Shown here: in pieces, positions 1 through 8,051 of the stretch
Layout of the letters: the number at the start of each line of letters is the position of its first letter
Numbering within the stretch: position 1 is the first letter of the stretch
Origin: JAEUIE01 sp047602475
GTDB lineage: Bacteria; Planctomycetota; Planctomycetia; Gemmatales; HRBIN36
DNA: 64,000 nt
Reading direction: 5' to 3'
Assembly (NCBI GenBank): GCA_047602475.1
Contig: JASGHE010000005.1
Location: 558,001-622,000 of the forward strand
Program-made: the position numbers and the translations under genes
The notes under the pieces: model-generated
The model's database searches: none
What the model was told of the DNA's origin: nothing
The model's input: only the letters and a program-made list of their open reading frames with translations

Positions 1-286
1 TCAAGAACCGGTGCCAAGCGGTTCGATGAAGAAACCATCAAACAACGCCCTGCGCTGATTGACGAGAAGAACGCCGACAAGCAGCACAACTGCCTGACGC
101 GGACTGATCGGTAAGACAAGCGGGTTTGTTACTCCTGCCAAGGAAGGCAAACCAGAGAAAGCCGTCAAGTTGAGTGATTTTCTCTCATCGTCGGCAGGGA
201 GTTTGGACGAAAAAACTAGCGAAGCGCCTACTTGCACCAGACCTGCTTCCAATAGCAGCGGTGCATGGGTGCCTCTTGAAGGATGA
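1..286 (+). CDS. C-terminal end of an unidentified gene, cut by the window edge
   Basis: Frame +1 is open from the first base to a TAA at 112-114 and reads as a charged tail (for example KRFDEETIKQRPALIDEKNA) with codons ending mostly in G or C, as in the neighbouring genes. Frame +2 then stays open from about 89 to a TGA at 284-286 and also reads like protein (KEGKPEKAVKLSDFLSSS). The two may be one gene joined by a one-base shift near 100-115, or only the first may be real. No family is recognised. A minus-strand reading of the same bases is also open, so the assignment is weak. Confidence 0.33.
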
Positions 287-419
287 CACTCGCCCGAAGG
301 CTCTATCCCGCTGAGACTTCGATCAGGCTGTGCAACCCTTCAGGACGAGCGGTCTGACGTGGTTCCCGCACCAACCAGACAGGCTCGAGCAGAACCCAAG
401 CGAACACGAGGTGTAGACA

Positions 420-998
420 ATGCGCAAGGTCTTTACCACGGGGCAAGTGGCCAAGATATGCAAGGTGGCACCACGCACCGTTTCCAAATGGTTCGACTCC
501 GGTCGGCTCCGTGGATACCGTATTCCCGGTAGCCAGGATCGTCGCATTCCACGCGAAAACCTCATCCGGTTCCTCAAAGAGCATGGCATGCCTTTGGGTG
601 AACTCGAAGAAGAAGGCTGGCACAAGATCCTCATCATCGGTGCTGAGAAGGCCTTCATCGACAAGATGAAGAACCACCTCACCGAAGATGAAGAGTTCAA
701 GTTTGAAGTCGCCAACAGCGGTTTCGAAGCAGGCATCCAGGCCGAGAGCTTCCACCCTGACACGATCATTATCGATCTGGCCATGGGCCGCAGCGAAGGC
801 ATCCAGATCGCTCAGAATCTCCGTCGCAATGCAGCCTACGAAGAGACGCTCATCCTGGCTCTGGCTCTCGAAGACGAAGCCAACCCGGACAGCCTCAAGA
901 CGCAGGGCTTCAACGACGCCTTCAAGAAGCCTTTCGATGTCGCCCTGCTCGGCAAGCACATCGAAGGCATCGTCGACGAGAAGCGGGCCAACCTGTAA
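420..998 (+). CDS. DNA-binding response regulator with degenerate receiver domain
   Basis: 192 residues in two domains. Residues 5-55 are an excisionase/MerR-like winged helix-turn-helix (TTGQVAKICKVAPRTVSKWF) that should bind DNA. Residues 68-190 follow the receiver fold: beta-1 ILIIGAEKA, phospho-acceptor position D119 in IIIDLAMG, and the K170-P171 switch pair in FKKPF. The acidic pair that normally follows beta-1 (DD) is replaced by G74-A75-E76, and the usual Thr/Ser after beta-4 is not evident, so magnesium-dependent phosphorylation may be weak or lost. Start: ATG at 420 with GAGGTG at 408-413. A strong terminator follows at 1043-1077, so the gene is probably transcribed alone. No histidine kinase is adjacent. 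Function is inferred as transcription regulation; target unknown. Confidence 0.85.
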   Translation: MRKVFTTGQVAKICKVAPRTVSKWFDSGRLRGYRIPGSQDRRIPRENLIRFLKEHGMPLGELEEEGWHKILIIGAEKAFIDKMKNHLTEDEEFKFEVANSGFEAGIQAESFHPDTIIIDLAMGRSEGIQIAQNLRRNAAYEETLILALALEDEANPDSLKTQGFNDAFKKPFDVALLGKHIEGIVDEKRANL

Positions 999-1042
999 AG
1001 AGCGCCTGCCAGGGACGATATCCTCCCAAGGATGGGACAACG

Positions 1043-1077
1043 ACGACGGCTTTGAGGAAACTCAAGCCGTCGTTTTT
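1043..1077 (+). terminator. Intrinsic terminator after the response regulator
   Basis: Stem ACGACGGCTTTGAG (1043-1056) pairs with CTCAAGCCGTCGT (1061-1073) with one bulged T, closed by a GAAA tetraloop and followed by a T run. It lies 45 bases after the stop codon of the regulator. Confidence 0.85.
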
Positions 1078-1279
1078 GCGTATAGTCGCCATCACGCTCC
1101 TTGTGATGGTGCGGCGATTTGAACTCCTGTCAACTAAGTGAGTGATTCAAGTCTCCGCCCCATCATGCGGAGCATGATGGCAACTCTACGTCCATTCTCA
1201 TACTTGTCACGATCGTATTCAGCGCACTACCTCCCGAACTCCCCTTGACCAGAGCCTCACTCCTCGGCATGGTGAAGGC
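1078..1279. other. Intergenic leader of the sugar kinase with two small hairpins
   Basis: No gene is seen. Two inverted repeats occur: CCATCAC at 1089-1095 with GTGATGG at 1103-1109, and CCATCATGC at 1160-1168 with GCATGATGG at 1172-1180 (9 perfect pairs, 3-base loop). They could be operators or leader structures of the kinase gene. No convincing -35/-10 pair was found. Confidence 0.3.
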
Positions 1280-2599
1280 ATGCACATTCTCGCAATCGAT
1301 ATCGGTACTTCGTCAGTGAAGGCTGCTGTACTGAAGCAAGCCAGTGGCCAACCCGTCGGCCCGGTCGCCAAGGCTGCCTACGCGCTGCTGCACACCGAAC
1401 CCGAAATGGCTGCCATCGATCCGGAACAACTCTGGCAGGCGATGAACTCTGCCGTGTCACAAGCTTGTCAGAGGCAGCAGGTTGATGGCATTGGCATCTC
1501 TAGTCTCACACCCTGTCTGGTGCTGTTAGATCAACACGACAAGCCCCTCCTGCCCTTTGTCACTCATCTCGATCGCCGAGCCAGGCCAACAGCCAAGGCA
1601 CTCGATGCCCGCTTGGGCACCGAGTTCCTGCGTGAAACAGGCAACAGGCCCCTGCCCGGCGGCATCAGTGCCATCTACTTCAAGCACTGGACCACACAAT
1701 ACCCGGATCAACTGCGACGGGTTCATCGCTACCTCCATCTTAATAGCTGGATCGCTCTGAAGCTCACCGGCCAGACCGGCTTCGATCCGGGCAATGCCGA
1801 CTTCACCGGTCTCTGTCGATGGGAAGACGTCACCTGGTCGCCCGAATGGTGCAGTCAACTCGGCGTCATGCCCTCTTGGCTGCCTGCCATCGTGCCGGGC
1901 AACACCGCCATCGGCGGCTTACGAAAGGAATGGGCTGACGCCTGGGCGCTTCCTGAGAACATCCCCGTTATGCTTGGTGTCGCCGATACCAGCAGTGCCA
2001 TCCTCGCCGCCGACATGGAACCGGGTGATCTTCTGCATCTGGTAGGCACGACTCAGGTGTTAGCCATCCTCACCGATGCGCCACAACCCTCTCCCCAACG
2101 GCTGACTCGCCATCTGGGTGTTGGCGAAAGTTATCTGCACGTTACCCACAACCCTGTCGGTGGCGTCGCCCTCGATTGGCTGCATCAACTCTGCTTCGCT
2201 GATGTGCCCGAAGCTGAATACTATTCCACGATGATCGAACGTGTACTGGAACGACAAACCACAGTGACTCTTGACCCAGTCTTCCTGGGTGGTGATCGCC
2301 TTGAGATCGAAGAGAAAAAGGCAGGCTTCAAGAATCTCTCCCTTGCAACGGATCGACTCGATCTGTTAGCTGCCCTACTCCAGGCCATGAGAACTGGTCA
2401 CCGGGCAGCCTGGCAGGCGCTGGGACGATCGCACACACCGAAACGCATCTTCCTCAGTGGCGGAGGTGCCAAGGTAGTCCGCCGTTTGCTACCTGAATAT
2501 CACCAACTGGAAGTAATTGAACTGGAGCAAGCCTCGCTGCTGGGTGTCGCCAAGCTATTTGGCACGCCGAGCGTTCACACTCTGAGCGTGCCCGGTTAG
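1280..2599 (+). CDS. FGGY-family carbohydrate kinase (xylulokinase-like)
   Basis: 439 residues. The N-terminal ATPase lobe starts with AIDIGTSSVKAA (DIGTSS at 7-12), the substrate-contact region has HLDRRA (D98, where xylulokinases carry LDxRA), the catalytic-base region has LGVADTSSAIL (D236), and the C-terminal lobe has the nucleotide-binding LSGGGAKVVRRL. The family phosphorylates pentoses, glycerol or related polyols with ATP in the cytoplasm; the exact sugar cannot be read from sequence. At 439 residues it is shorter than typical xylulokinases (about 480-500). Its last 45 bases overlap the end of hisD, which runs the other way. An ATG at 1269 is out of frame; only a weak GAAGG precedes the chosen ATG. 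A xylose isomerase gene begins 61 kb away. Confidence 0.85.
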   Translation: MHILAIDIGTSSVKAAVLKQASGQPVGPVAKAAYALLHTEPEMAAIDPEQLWQAMNSAVSQACQRQQVDGIGISSLTPCLVLLDQHDKPLLPFVTHLDRRARPTAKALDARLGTEFLRETGNRPLPGGISAIYFKHWTTQYPDQLRRVHRYLHLNSWIALKLTGQTGFDPGNADFTGLCRWEDVTWSPEWCSQLGVMPSWLPAIVPGNTAIGGLRKEWADAWALPENIPVMLGVADTSSAILAADMEPGDLLHLVGTTQVLAILTDAPQPSPQRLTRHLGVGESYLHVTHNPVGGVALDWLHQLCFADVPEAEYYSTMIERVLERQTTVTLDPVFLGGDRLEIEEKKAGFKNLSLATDRLDLLAALLQAMRTGHRAAWQALGRSHTPKRIFLSGGGAKVVRRLLPEYHQLEVIELEQASLLGVAKLFGTPSVHTLSVPG

Positions 2600-3913
2600 C
2601 CCTTCGACTCCAGCCAGCAGCTCGATGGAATCACCCAACAGATTCAGACCAGCACTATCCAGCTTGACGATACTGGTAGGCTTCAGGAAATCGTTGGCGT
2701 TCAACCCATGCGCAAACCGTGCCGTTCCCCCCGTAGGCAACACATGCGATGGCCCAGCAGCATAGTCGCCCACTGCCACCGGCGTATGTGGCCCCAGGAA
2801 GATCGCGCCGGCATTGGTGATCACCTCAGCATGTTCATCCAGATTCTTCGTCTGAATGTGGAGATGCTCCGGGGCAATGTCGTTGGTCAGCCTGATCGCT
2901 TCGGCTTCTTCACGGGCAATGATGATAGCTCCAAAGCGTTCCAGACACTCTCTCGTCAGATCACCCCGGCTTAGAGTGTTGAGATGATACTCCAACTGCG
3001 GAACGACCTTCTCCGCCAGCGTTTTGCTCCAGGTAACGAGCAGACTGGCTCCCGGTGAATGTTCAGCTTGGGCGATCAGATCAAGTGCCAACAGTGATGG
3101 GTCAGCAGTCTCGTCAGCCAGCACGACGACTTCGCTCGGCCCGGCAATGCTATCGATACCGACTTCACCAAAGACATACTTCTTGGCGAGGGCCACGAAG
3201 AGATTCCCAGGCCCTACGATCATATCGACCTTGGGGAGCAGTTCACCCAAGCCATACGCCATCGCCGCCACTGCTTGTGCACCACCAAGGCGATAGACTT
3301 CGATCACGCCCAGTTCATGGCAGGTGGCGAGTACATCAGCATTGTTAGAACCATTGGCCGTCGGTGGGGCAACGACAACAATTTCCTTCACCCCCGCCGC
3401 CTGAGCCGGAATCACCGTCATGAGCAAAGTCGATGGATACGCAGCGGCCCCGCCTGGCACGCAGACCCCTACCCGTTCCAACGGTCGATATCGAAGTGTA
3501 ATCTCCGTCCCTGGTCGTGGCTCCAGTCTTGCATCACGGTTCAGGATACCCAATTGAAAGGTGAGCACATTGTTTCGTATCTGCCTGACCGCCTCCAGCA
3601 AGCCGGGGCGTGCCGCCTTGTGGGCCGCCTCCAGTTCCGCTGCTGATACCCGATAGTTCTGCTCCGTCAGATCAAAACGATCAAACGCCTTGGAGAACTT
3701 CTGCACCGCAGCAAAACCCTCCTTGCGAACCGACTGGCAGATGCGCTCTACGCTTTGGTTCGGTGTAAGCGTCTCTCCAAAGACCTGCTTCGTCAGGGCG
3801 ACGCCACTAGCAGGCACCAGATCGCCATCCGGACTGAGCTGCTGCCGCAGTTGGGCCAGGAACGAAGATGCGGTTTCAGTCGAACAATCGATGATGCGGA
3901 TAGCTAAAGGCAT
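2555..3913 (-). CDS. hisD: Histidinol dehydrogenase
   Basis: 452 residues, normal length for HisD. It oxidises L-histidinol to L-histidine in two NAD-dependent steps, the end of histidine biosynthesis, using a bound zinc. Family signatures are clear: GVCVPGGAAAYPST, the block IVGPGNLFVALAKKYVFG followed by GIDSIAGPSEVVVLADE, the catalytic Glu-His in IAQAEHSPGAS, and APEHLHIQ near the C-terminus. It is on its own here: no other his genes flank it. The 3' end overlaps the convergent sugar kinase by 45 bases. Upstream, between this gene and the divergent propeller gene at 4098, lies a perfect 27-base inverted repeat. Confidence 0.96.
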   Translation of the reverse strand: MPLAIRIIDCSTETASSFLAQLRQQLSPDGDLVPASGVALTKQVFGETLTPNQSVERICQSVRKEGFAAVQKFSKAFDRFDLTEQNYRVSAAELEAAHKAARPGLLEAVRQIRNNVLTFQLGILNRDARLEPRPGTEITLRYRPLERVGVCVPGGAAAYPSTLLMTVIPAQAAGVKEIVVVAPPTANGSNNADVLATCHELGVIEVYRLGGAQAVAAMAYGLGELLPKVDMIVGPGNLFVALAKKYVFGEVGIDSIAGPSEVVVLADETADPSLLALDLIAQAEHSPGASLLVTWSKTLAEKVVPQLEYHLNTLSRGDLTRECLERFGAIIIAREEAEAIRLTNDIAPEHLHIQTKNLDEHAEVITNAGAIFLGPHTPVAVGDYAAGPSHVLPTGGTARFAHGLNANDFLKPTSIVKLDSAGLNLLGDSIELLAGVEGLTGHAQSVNARRAK

Positions 3914-3938
3914 GGATTACTCGAGGGAGTTCCTGAAA

Positions 3939-4012
3939 ATACCAGCCCGACGCGCTAGCGAGGGACGCGTGCAATCGCAAGGCGCTCCCTCGCTAGCGCG
4001 TCGGGCTGGTAT
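3939..4012. repeat. REP/MITE-like palindrome, copy 1
   Basis: Perfect inverted repeat with 27-base arms: left arm 3939-3965 begins ATACCAGCCCGACGCGCTAG, right arm 3986-4012 is its exact reverse complement. A 20-base spacer contains TGCAATCGC. A second copy with the same arm ends and the same spacer core is at 6583-6660. It sits 25 bases upstream of hisD and 86 upstream of the divergent propeller gene, so it is outside all coding sequence. It could form a long hairpin or cruciform. No transposase is in the window. Confidence 0.9.
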
Positions 4013-4097
4013 CCCATACTACTTATTAGATATAGGGACTTGCGATTGCCTGACTCATAGCTTCTTCGGACAATAACAAGGATCGCACCGGAGATAG

Positions 4098-5195
4098 ATG
4101 ATGTTGCACTTCATATTGCTGTTGCTGGCTCTTCCCGCTGAACCCGCCTCGCAGGACTGGCCCCTCTTCCGGGGCGATGCTCTACAGACCGGGGCTCTCG
4201 CCAAGGCATCGTTCCCCGAAAAGCCCGAATTGCTCTGGAAGGTCAACGTTCCCGAAGGCGTTGATTCCACCGCAGCCATTATTGGCGAAGTGGTCTACCT
4301 CGGCACCGTCGATGGCCAAATCCTGGCCCTCTCTCTCAAAGATGGCTCCACCATCTGGAAGTACCACACCAAGGCTGTTACCCTCAAAGCCTCCGCTGCC
4401 GTCAAGGATGGCATCGTTGTTGTCGGCGATGGCGAGGGCATCATTCACGCCCTCGATGCCAAGAGCGGCGAAAAGAAATGGACCTACACTACCCAGGGAG
4501 AGATCATCTCCTCCGCCAACTTCACCGAAGATGGCAAAGTGCTGGTCGGCTCCAACGATGAGAACCTCTACTGCCTCGACCTCAAGACCGGGGCGATGAA
4601 GTGGAAGTACAAGATCGAAGGCCCCATCAACGGCGCCCCCGGCGTGGTCGATGGCCACACTTTCGTCGCCGGTTGTGATGGCTGCCTCCACATCGTCAAG
4701 ATCAGTGATGGCACCCTCGTCAACAAGGTTCCGTTGGGCGGCCCCTCGGGTGCTTCTGCCGCCATCCAGGGCCAGCGGCTCTACGTCGGCAACATGGAAC
4801 GGAGCTTCCTCTGCATCGATTGGAAGAAAGCCGAGGTTATCTGGGAATACGAACCGCCCAAGACCGCTTCCTTCTATTCCTCCGCTGCCATCGCTGATGG
4901 ATTGGCCGTTGTCGGTGGCCGTGATCGCAAGATACATGGCATCCAGCTTGCCGATGGCAAAGGGGCCTGGACCTTCCAGACCAAGGGACGTGTCGATTGC
5001 TCCCCCATTATCCTCGGCAAGCGGGTCTACTGTCCCTCCGGTGATGGCACTCTCTATTGCCTCGATCTCAAGACCGGCGAAAAGGTCTGGCAGCATCCTC
5101 TGGGTGCCGCCGTCACTGCCTCCTGTGCCTATGCTCAGGGCCGCCTCGTCGTCGGCAACGGCGATGGCGCTGTCTTCTGTTTTGGCACCAAGTAA
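4098..5195 (+). CDS. Exported PQQ-like beta-propeller protein
   Basis: 365 residues. The N-terminus is a signal peptide (MMLHFILLLLALPAEPAS), followed by DWPLFRGDALQTG, the usual opening of planctomycete propeller proteins. The rest is about seven PQQ/PQQ-like repeats of about 40 residues with the pattern xxYCLDLKTGxxxW (for example LYCLDLKTGEKVW near the end). Such proteins are exported; this family more often acts as a binding scaffold, as BamB does, than as a dehydrogenase, and no haem or catalytic motif is visible. ATG codons at 4098 and 4101 are both possible starts. It is followed after 54 bases by a radical SAM gene. Confidence 0.88.
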   Translation: MMLHFILLLLALPAEPASQDWPLFRGDALQTGALAKASFPEKPELLWKVNVPEGVDSTAAIIGEVVYLGTVDGQILALSLKDGSTIWKYHTKAVTLKASAAVKDGIVVVGDGEGIIHALDAKSGEKKWTYTTQGEIISSANFTEDGKVLVGSNDENLYCLDLKTGAMKWKYKIEGPINGAPGVVDGHTFVAGCDGCLHIVKISDGTLVNKVPLGGPSGASAAIQGQRLYVGNMERSFLCIDWKKAEVIWEYEPPKTASFYSSAAIADGLAVVGGRDRKIHGIQLADGKGAWTFQTKGRVDCSPIILGKRVYCPSGDGTLYCLDLKTGEKVWQHPLGAAVTASCAYAQGRLVVGNGDGAVFCFGTK

Positions 5196-5202
5196 GTTCA
5201 CC

Positions 5203-5221
5203 ATTCAACAGACTGTTGAAT
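5203..5221. promoter_or_regulatory. Perfect 9-base palindrome between propeller and radical SAM genes
   Basis: ATTCAACAG and CTGTTGAAT flank a single A at 5212. It lies 7 bases after the propeller stop and 28 before the preferred start of the next gene. It is dyad-symmetric like an operator for a dimeric regulator; a 1-base centre makes it a poor hairpin. No T run follows. Confidence 0.4.
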
Positions 5222-5249
5222 GCTTCCTATATCTAGAGCGAGAGTTGAG

Positions 5250-6581
5250 ATGAATCTTCCCACCATCGAAGCGAGCAGTCAGGAATCGACCGGGCTGGGG
5301 AACTACTTCATCTCCAACTACCCTCCGTTCTCGTACTGGAAGCCCGACTATCTGCCTGCCATCGAAAAGATGCTCCAGGGACCGGCTCCCACGAACGTGC
5401 CACTGGGCCTCTACCTCCACATTCCCTTCTGCCGCAAGCGCTGCAAGTTCTGCTACTTCCGAGTCTACACCGATAAGAACGCTCGGGATGTGGAACAGTA
5501 TGTCACCGGCTTGATGAAGGAACTCGAACTCTACGCCGCCACCAACTACATTGGTAGACGTAATCTAGATTACGTCTACTTCGGCGGCGGCACCCCTTCG
5601 TACCTCTCGGCCAAACAACTCACCGAAGTCTTTGCCGGCATCAAGGCCCGCATGAACTGGGAAAAGCCGCAGGAAGTCACCTTCGAATGTGAACCAGGCA
5701 CCTTGCAACGACCCAAGCTCGAAGCCCTCCGTGAGCTTGGCGTCACCCGCCTCAGCCTCGGCATCGAGAACTTTCAGGATCGCATCCTTGAGATCAATGG
5801 CCGAGCACACCGCTCGCCTGAAATCTTCAAAGCCTACGGCTGGTGCAAGGAACTCGGCTTCGAGCAGATCAACATCGATCTGATTGCCGGCATGGTCGGT
5901 GAGACGTGGGACAATTGGAAGGACTGCATCAAGAAGACCATCGAGATCTCTCCCGAAAGCGTCACCATCTACCAGATGGAACTCCCCTACAACACTGTCT
6001 TCTCAAAAGAGATGCACAAGCCCGAAAGCGAAGGCACTCCCGACTTCGCCGACTGGCCCACCAAGCGCGCATGGATGCAGTACGCTGTCGATGAGCTTAA
6101 GGCCAATGGCTACGACCAGTCCTCTGCTTACACACTGGTTAAGCGAAACGCCAAGGTCTCGTTCGTCTACCGCGATGCTCTTTGGCATGGAGCAGACCTC
6201 ATCGGTTCCGGCGTCGCCAGTTTCGGCCACCTGGGCGGGATGCACGTCCAGAACCTCGATCAGTGGGATGATTATCTGAAAGCACTCGAAGCGGGTCGCC
6301 TACCTTTCCACCGCGCCCTCACTCTCGACACAGAAGAAAAGCTGATCCGGGAGATGATCCTGCAACTGAAGACCGGCAAGGTGGAACGGAGCTACTTCCA
6401 ACAGAAGTTCGGCATCGATATCGTTGATCGCTTCAAGTCTGCCTTCAACGAACTAAGCAATGAGGGCTTCCTGAACCAGCAGAACGGCACGGTAGCCCTG
6501 ACCAGTAATGGCTTCCTCCAGATTGACAAGCAACTGCCCGTCTTCTTCCTGCCCAAACACCGTGGGGTACGGTACACATAA
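5250..6581 (+). CDS. Radical SAM coproporphyrinogen III oxidase-family protein (HemN/HemW-like)
   Basis: About 443 residues from the ATG at 5250, chosen over the in-frame ATG at 5220 because GCGAGAG precedes it at a good distance. The [4Fe-4S] site is CRKRCKFC (C61, C65, C68: CX3CX2C). YFGGGTPSYL is the SAM-binding GGGTP motif, and the C-terminal HemN domain includes HGADLIGSGVASFGHLGG. Enzymes of this family either decarboxylate coproporphyrinogen III without oxygen (HemN) or transfer haem (HemW); the two are hard to tell apart by motif alone, and the region after the cluster (CYFRVYT) does not settle it. Cytoplasmic. A palindromic repeat starts one base after the stop. Confidence 0.85.
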   Translation: MNLPTIEASSQESTGLGNYFISNYPPFSYWKPDYLPAIEKMLQGPAPTNVPLGLYLHIPFCRKRCKFCYFRVYTDKNARDVEQYVTGLMKELELYAATNYIGRRNLDYVYFGGGTPSYLSAKQLTEVFAGIKARMNWEKPQEVTFECEPGTLQRPKLEALRELGVTRLSLGIENFQDRILEINGRAHRSPEIFKAYGWCKELGFEQINIDLIAGMVGETWDNWKDCIKKTIEISPESVTIYQMELPYNTVFSKEMHKPESEGTPDFADWPTKRAWMQYAVDELKANGYDQSSAYTLVKRNAKVSFVYRDALWHGADLIGSGVASFGHLGGMHVQNLDQWDDYLKALEAGRLPFHRALTLDTEEKLIREMILQLKTGKVERSYFQQKFGIDIVDRFKSAFNELSNEGFLNQQNGTVALTSNGFLQIDKQLPVFFLPKHRGVRYT

Positions 6582-6582
6582 T

Positions 6583-6660
6583 AATACCAGCCCGCAGCGC
6601 TAGCAAGGGAAGGCGGTGCAATCGCTAGACGTTCCCTTGCTAGCGCTGCGGTCTGGTATT
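6583..6660. repeat. REP/MITE-like palindrome, copy 2
   Basis: Arms of 29 bases (6583-6611 and 6632-6660) that pair with a single mismatch, around a 20-base spacer containing TGCAATCGC. Both arm ends (AATACCAGCCCG and CTGGTATT) and the spacer length match the copy at 3939-4012, while the middle of the arm differs compensatorily (GACGCGCTAGCGAGG in one, CAGCGCTAGCAAGG in the other). It starts one base after the radical SAM stop codon and may act as its transcription terminator. Confidence 0.88.
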
Positions 6661-6719
6661 CTCGCTTCCCTTGGCATCAACTTGTATACTGACAAAGCCC
6701 AATTGTCACCCCATTGCCA

Positions 6720-6779
6720 TTGACATCCTTGGCTACATGATGTTAAGTGCCAGTTAGAATAAGCCGGGCTTTTTAGCCC
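6720..6779 (+). promoter_or_regulatory. Possible promoter and leader hairpin of the DEAD-box helicase
   Basis: TTGACA occurs at 6720-6725. A TTAAGT lies 17 bases later (poor -10), and a better TAGAAT lies at 6755-6760 but too far for this -35. A short hairpin GGGCT/AGCCC with a TTTT loop (6766-6779) is in the presumed leader, 27 bases before the start codon. Weak evidence only. Confidence 0.3.
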
Positions 6780-6806
6780 ACGAACTGAATCGAGAATATT
6801 CCAGCC

Positions 6807-8009
6807 ATGTATGTTGTGTCCGAGAACTCCTCCGCCTCCACTGAAGTCACTCGTTTTGCTGACCTGAATCTTCGTCCCCCCTTGCTGGCCGTCATCGACA
6901 AGGTTGGCTACAAGACCCCCAGCCCCATCCAGGCTCGCTTCATCCCCGCCGCCATGACGGGGAAAGATGTTATTGGCAAAGCCCAGACCGGCACCGGGAA
7001 AACCGCTGCCTTCCTGCTCCCCATCCTGCATCGAATGGATGTCAGGCATGAATCACCCCAAGTGTTGATCCTGGCCCCGACGAGGGAACTGACACAACAG
7101 ATTGCTGAGGAAACCATCAAGTTCGCTGCCCCGTTGGGCATCAAATCAGTCGCCATCATGGGTGGCGAGCGGTTCGACAGGCAGATACGGGGCCTACAGG
7201 AAGGCGCTCAAATCGCCATTGGCACTCCCGGGCGCTTGATCGATCTCCAGAGGCGCGGCAACCTTCGGCTCGGTGCTATCCGGTACGTCGTGCTCGACGA
7301 AGCCGATCGCATGCTTGATATCGGTTTCCGGCCTGACATCGAACGTATCCTTCGCAATACGCCGACCGACCGGCAAACGCTGCTCCTCTCCGCCACCCTG
7401 CCTGATTCCGTCATGAGGTTGGCCCTGCGTTATATGGATCAGCCCGACACCGTTGATGTCAGCCCTGAGAAGCTGACGGTAGATCGGATTCGTCAGACCT
7501 ACTTCACCGTCGATGAAGACCGAAAATACGCCCTGCTAAAACACGTTCTGGTCAGGGAACAACCCAAGCAGTGCATCATCTTCACTGCCACCAAGCGTGG
7601 AGCTGACCGGCTGCACCATGCTCTTGCACGCAGCAACCTGAAAAACCGGCTCGGCGTGCTGCATGGCGACCTGGCTCAAGGCCAGCGCAAGAACATCATG
7701 GCTCGTTTCCGTACCGGCGAGATTCGAATCCTGGTCGCCACTGATGTTGTCAGCCGGGGTATTGATGTGACAGGTATCTCACACATTATCAACTACGATC
7801 TGCCCGAAGACCCTGAAAGCTACGTCCACCGCATTGGTCGCACTGGGCGTATGGGCAAGGATGGCATCGCCATCGCCTTCATCGTCCCCGGCGAAGGACG
7901 ACATCTGACCGAGATCGAAAAGCTGATGAACACGCTGGTCGAAGAAGACTTCATACCTGGCTTCGACGCTGTTACAGCACGAGAAGACCGGCCTCGGAAT
8001 ATCTATTAA
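6807..8009 (+). CDS. DEAD-box ATP-dependent RNA helicase
   Basis: 400 residues with all family motifs in order: Q-motif region TPSPIQ, Walker A AQTGTGKT (59-66), PTREL (91-95), TPGR (140-143), DEAD (164-167), SAT (195-197), then in the second RecA lobe IIFTATKRGAD, VATDVVSRGIDV and YVHRIGRTGR. It unwinds short RNA duplexes in ribosome assembly, mRNA decay or cold adaptation. It lacks the long basic C-terminal tail of RhlE/DeaD/CsdA types and ends soon after the helicase core, closest in layout to a short RhlE-like helicase. No clear ribosome-binding site precedes the ATG. Confidence 0.93.
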   Translation: MYVVSENSSASTEVTRFADLNLRPPLLAVIDKVGYKTPSPIQARFIPAAMTGKDVIGKAQTGTGKTAAFLLPILHRMDVRHESPQVLILAPTRELTQQIAEETIKFAAPLGIKSVAIMGGERFDRQIRGLQEGAQIAIGTPGRLIDLQRRGNLRLGAIRYVVLDEADRMLDIGFRPDIERILRNTPTDRQTLLLSATLPDSVMRLALRYMDQPDTVDVSPEKLTVDRIRQTYFTVDEDRKYALLKHVLVREQPKQCIIFTATKRGADRLHHALARSNLKNRLGVLHGDLAQGQRKNIMARFRTGEIRILVATDVVSRGIDVTGISHIINYDLPEDPESYVHRIGRTGRMGKDGIAIAFIVPGEGRHLTEIEKLMNTLVEEDFIPGFDAVTAREDRPRNIY

Positions 8010-8051
8010 GCAGCAATCAGCATTGCCCTGCAGCCTGACGATAACCCGCAA

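Noticed and set aside
1..252. Minus-strand 83-residue reading of the window start
   Set aside because: It has no family match, no ribosome-binding site, and opposes plus-strand frames with better codon usage.
1081..1181. Possible tRNA-like folding between two hairpins
   Set aside because: No acceptor stem, anticodon arm or T-arm consensus can be laid out.
1280..2599. Naming the FGGY kinase xylB
   Set aside because: The family has many substrates, the protein is short for a xylulokinase, and xylA is 61 kb away, so a symbol is not justified.
3690..4076. Plus-strand reading through hisD and the palindrome giving PARRASEGR and SLARRAG peptides
   Set aside because: It is antisense to hisD, and its C-terminal part is a translation of the inverted repeat. 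Such peptides are typical false genes from repeats of this kind.
4182..5204. 340-residue minus-strand frame opposite the propeller gene
   Set aside because: It is a mirror of a GC3-rich repeat protein; it has no start signal and the propeller frame explains the bases.
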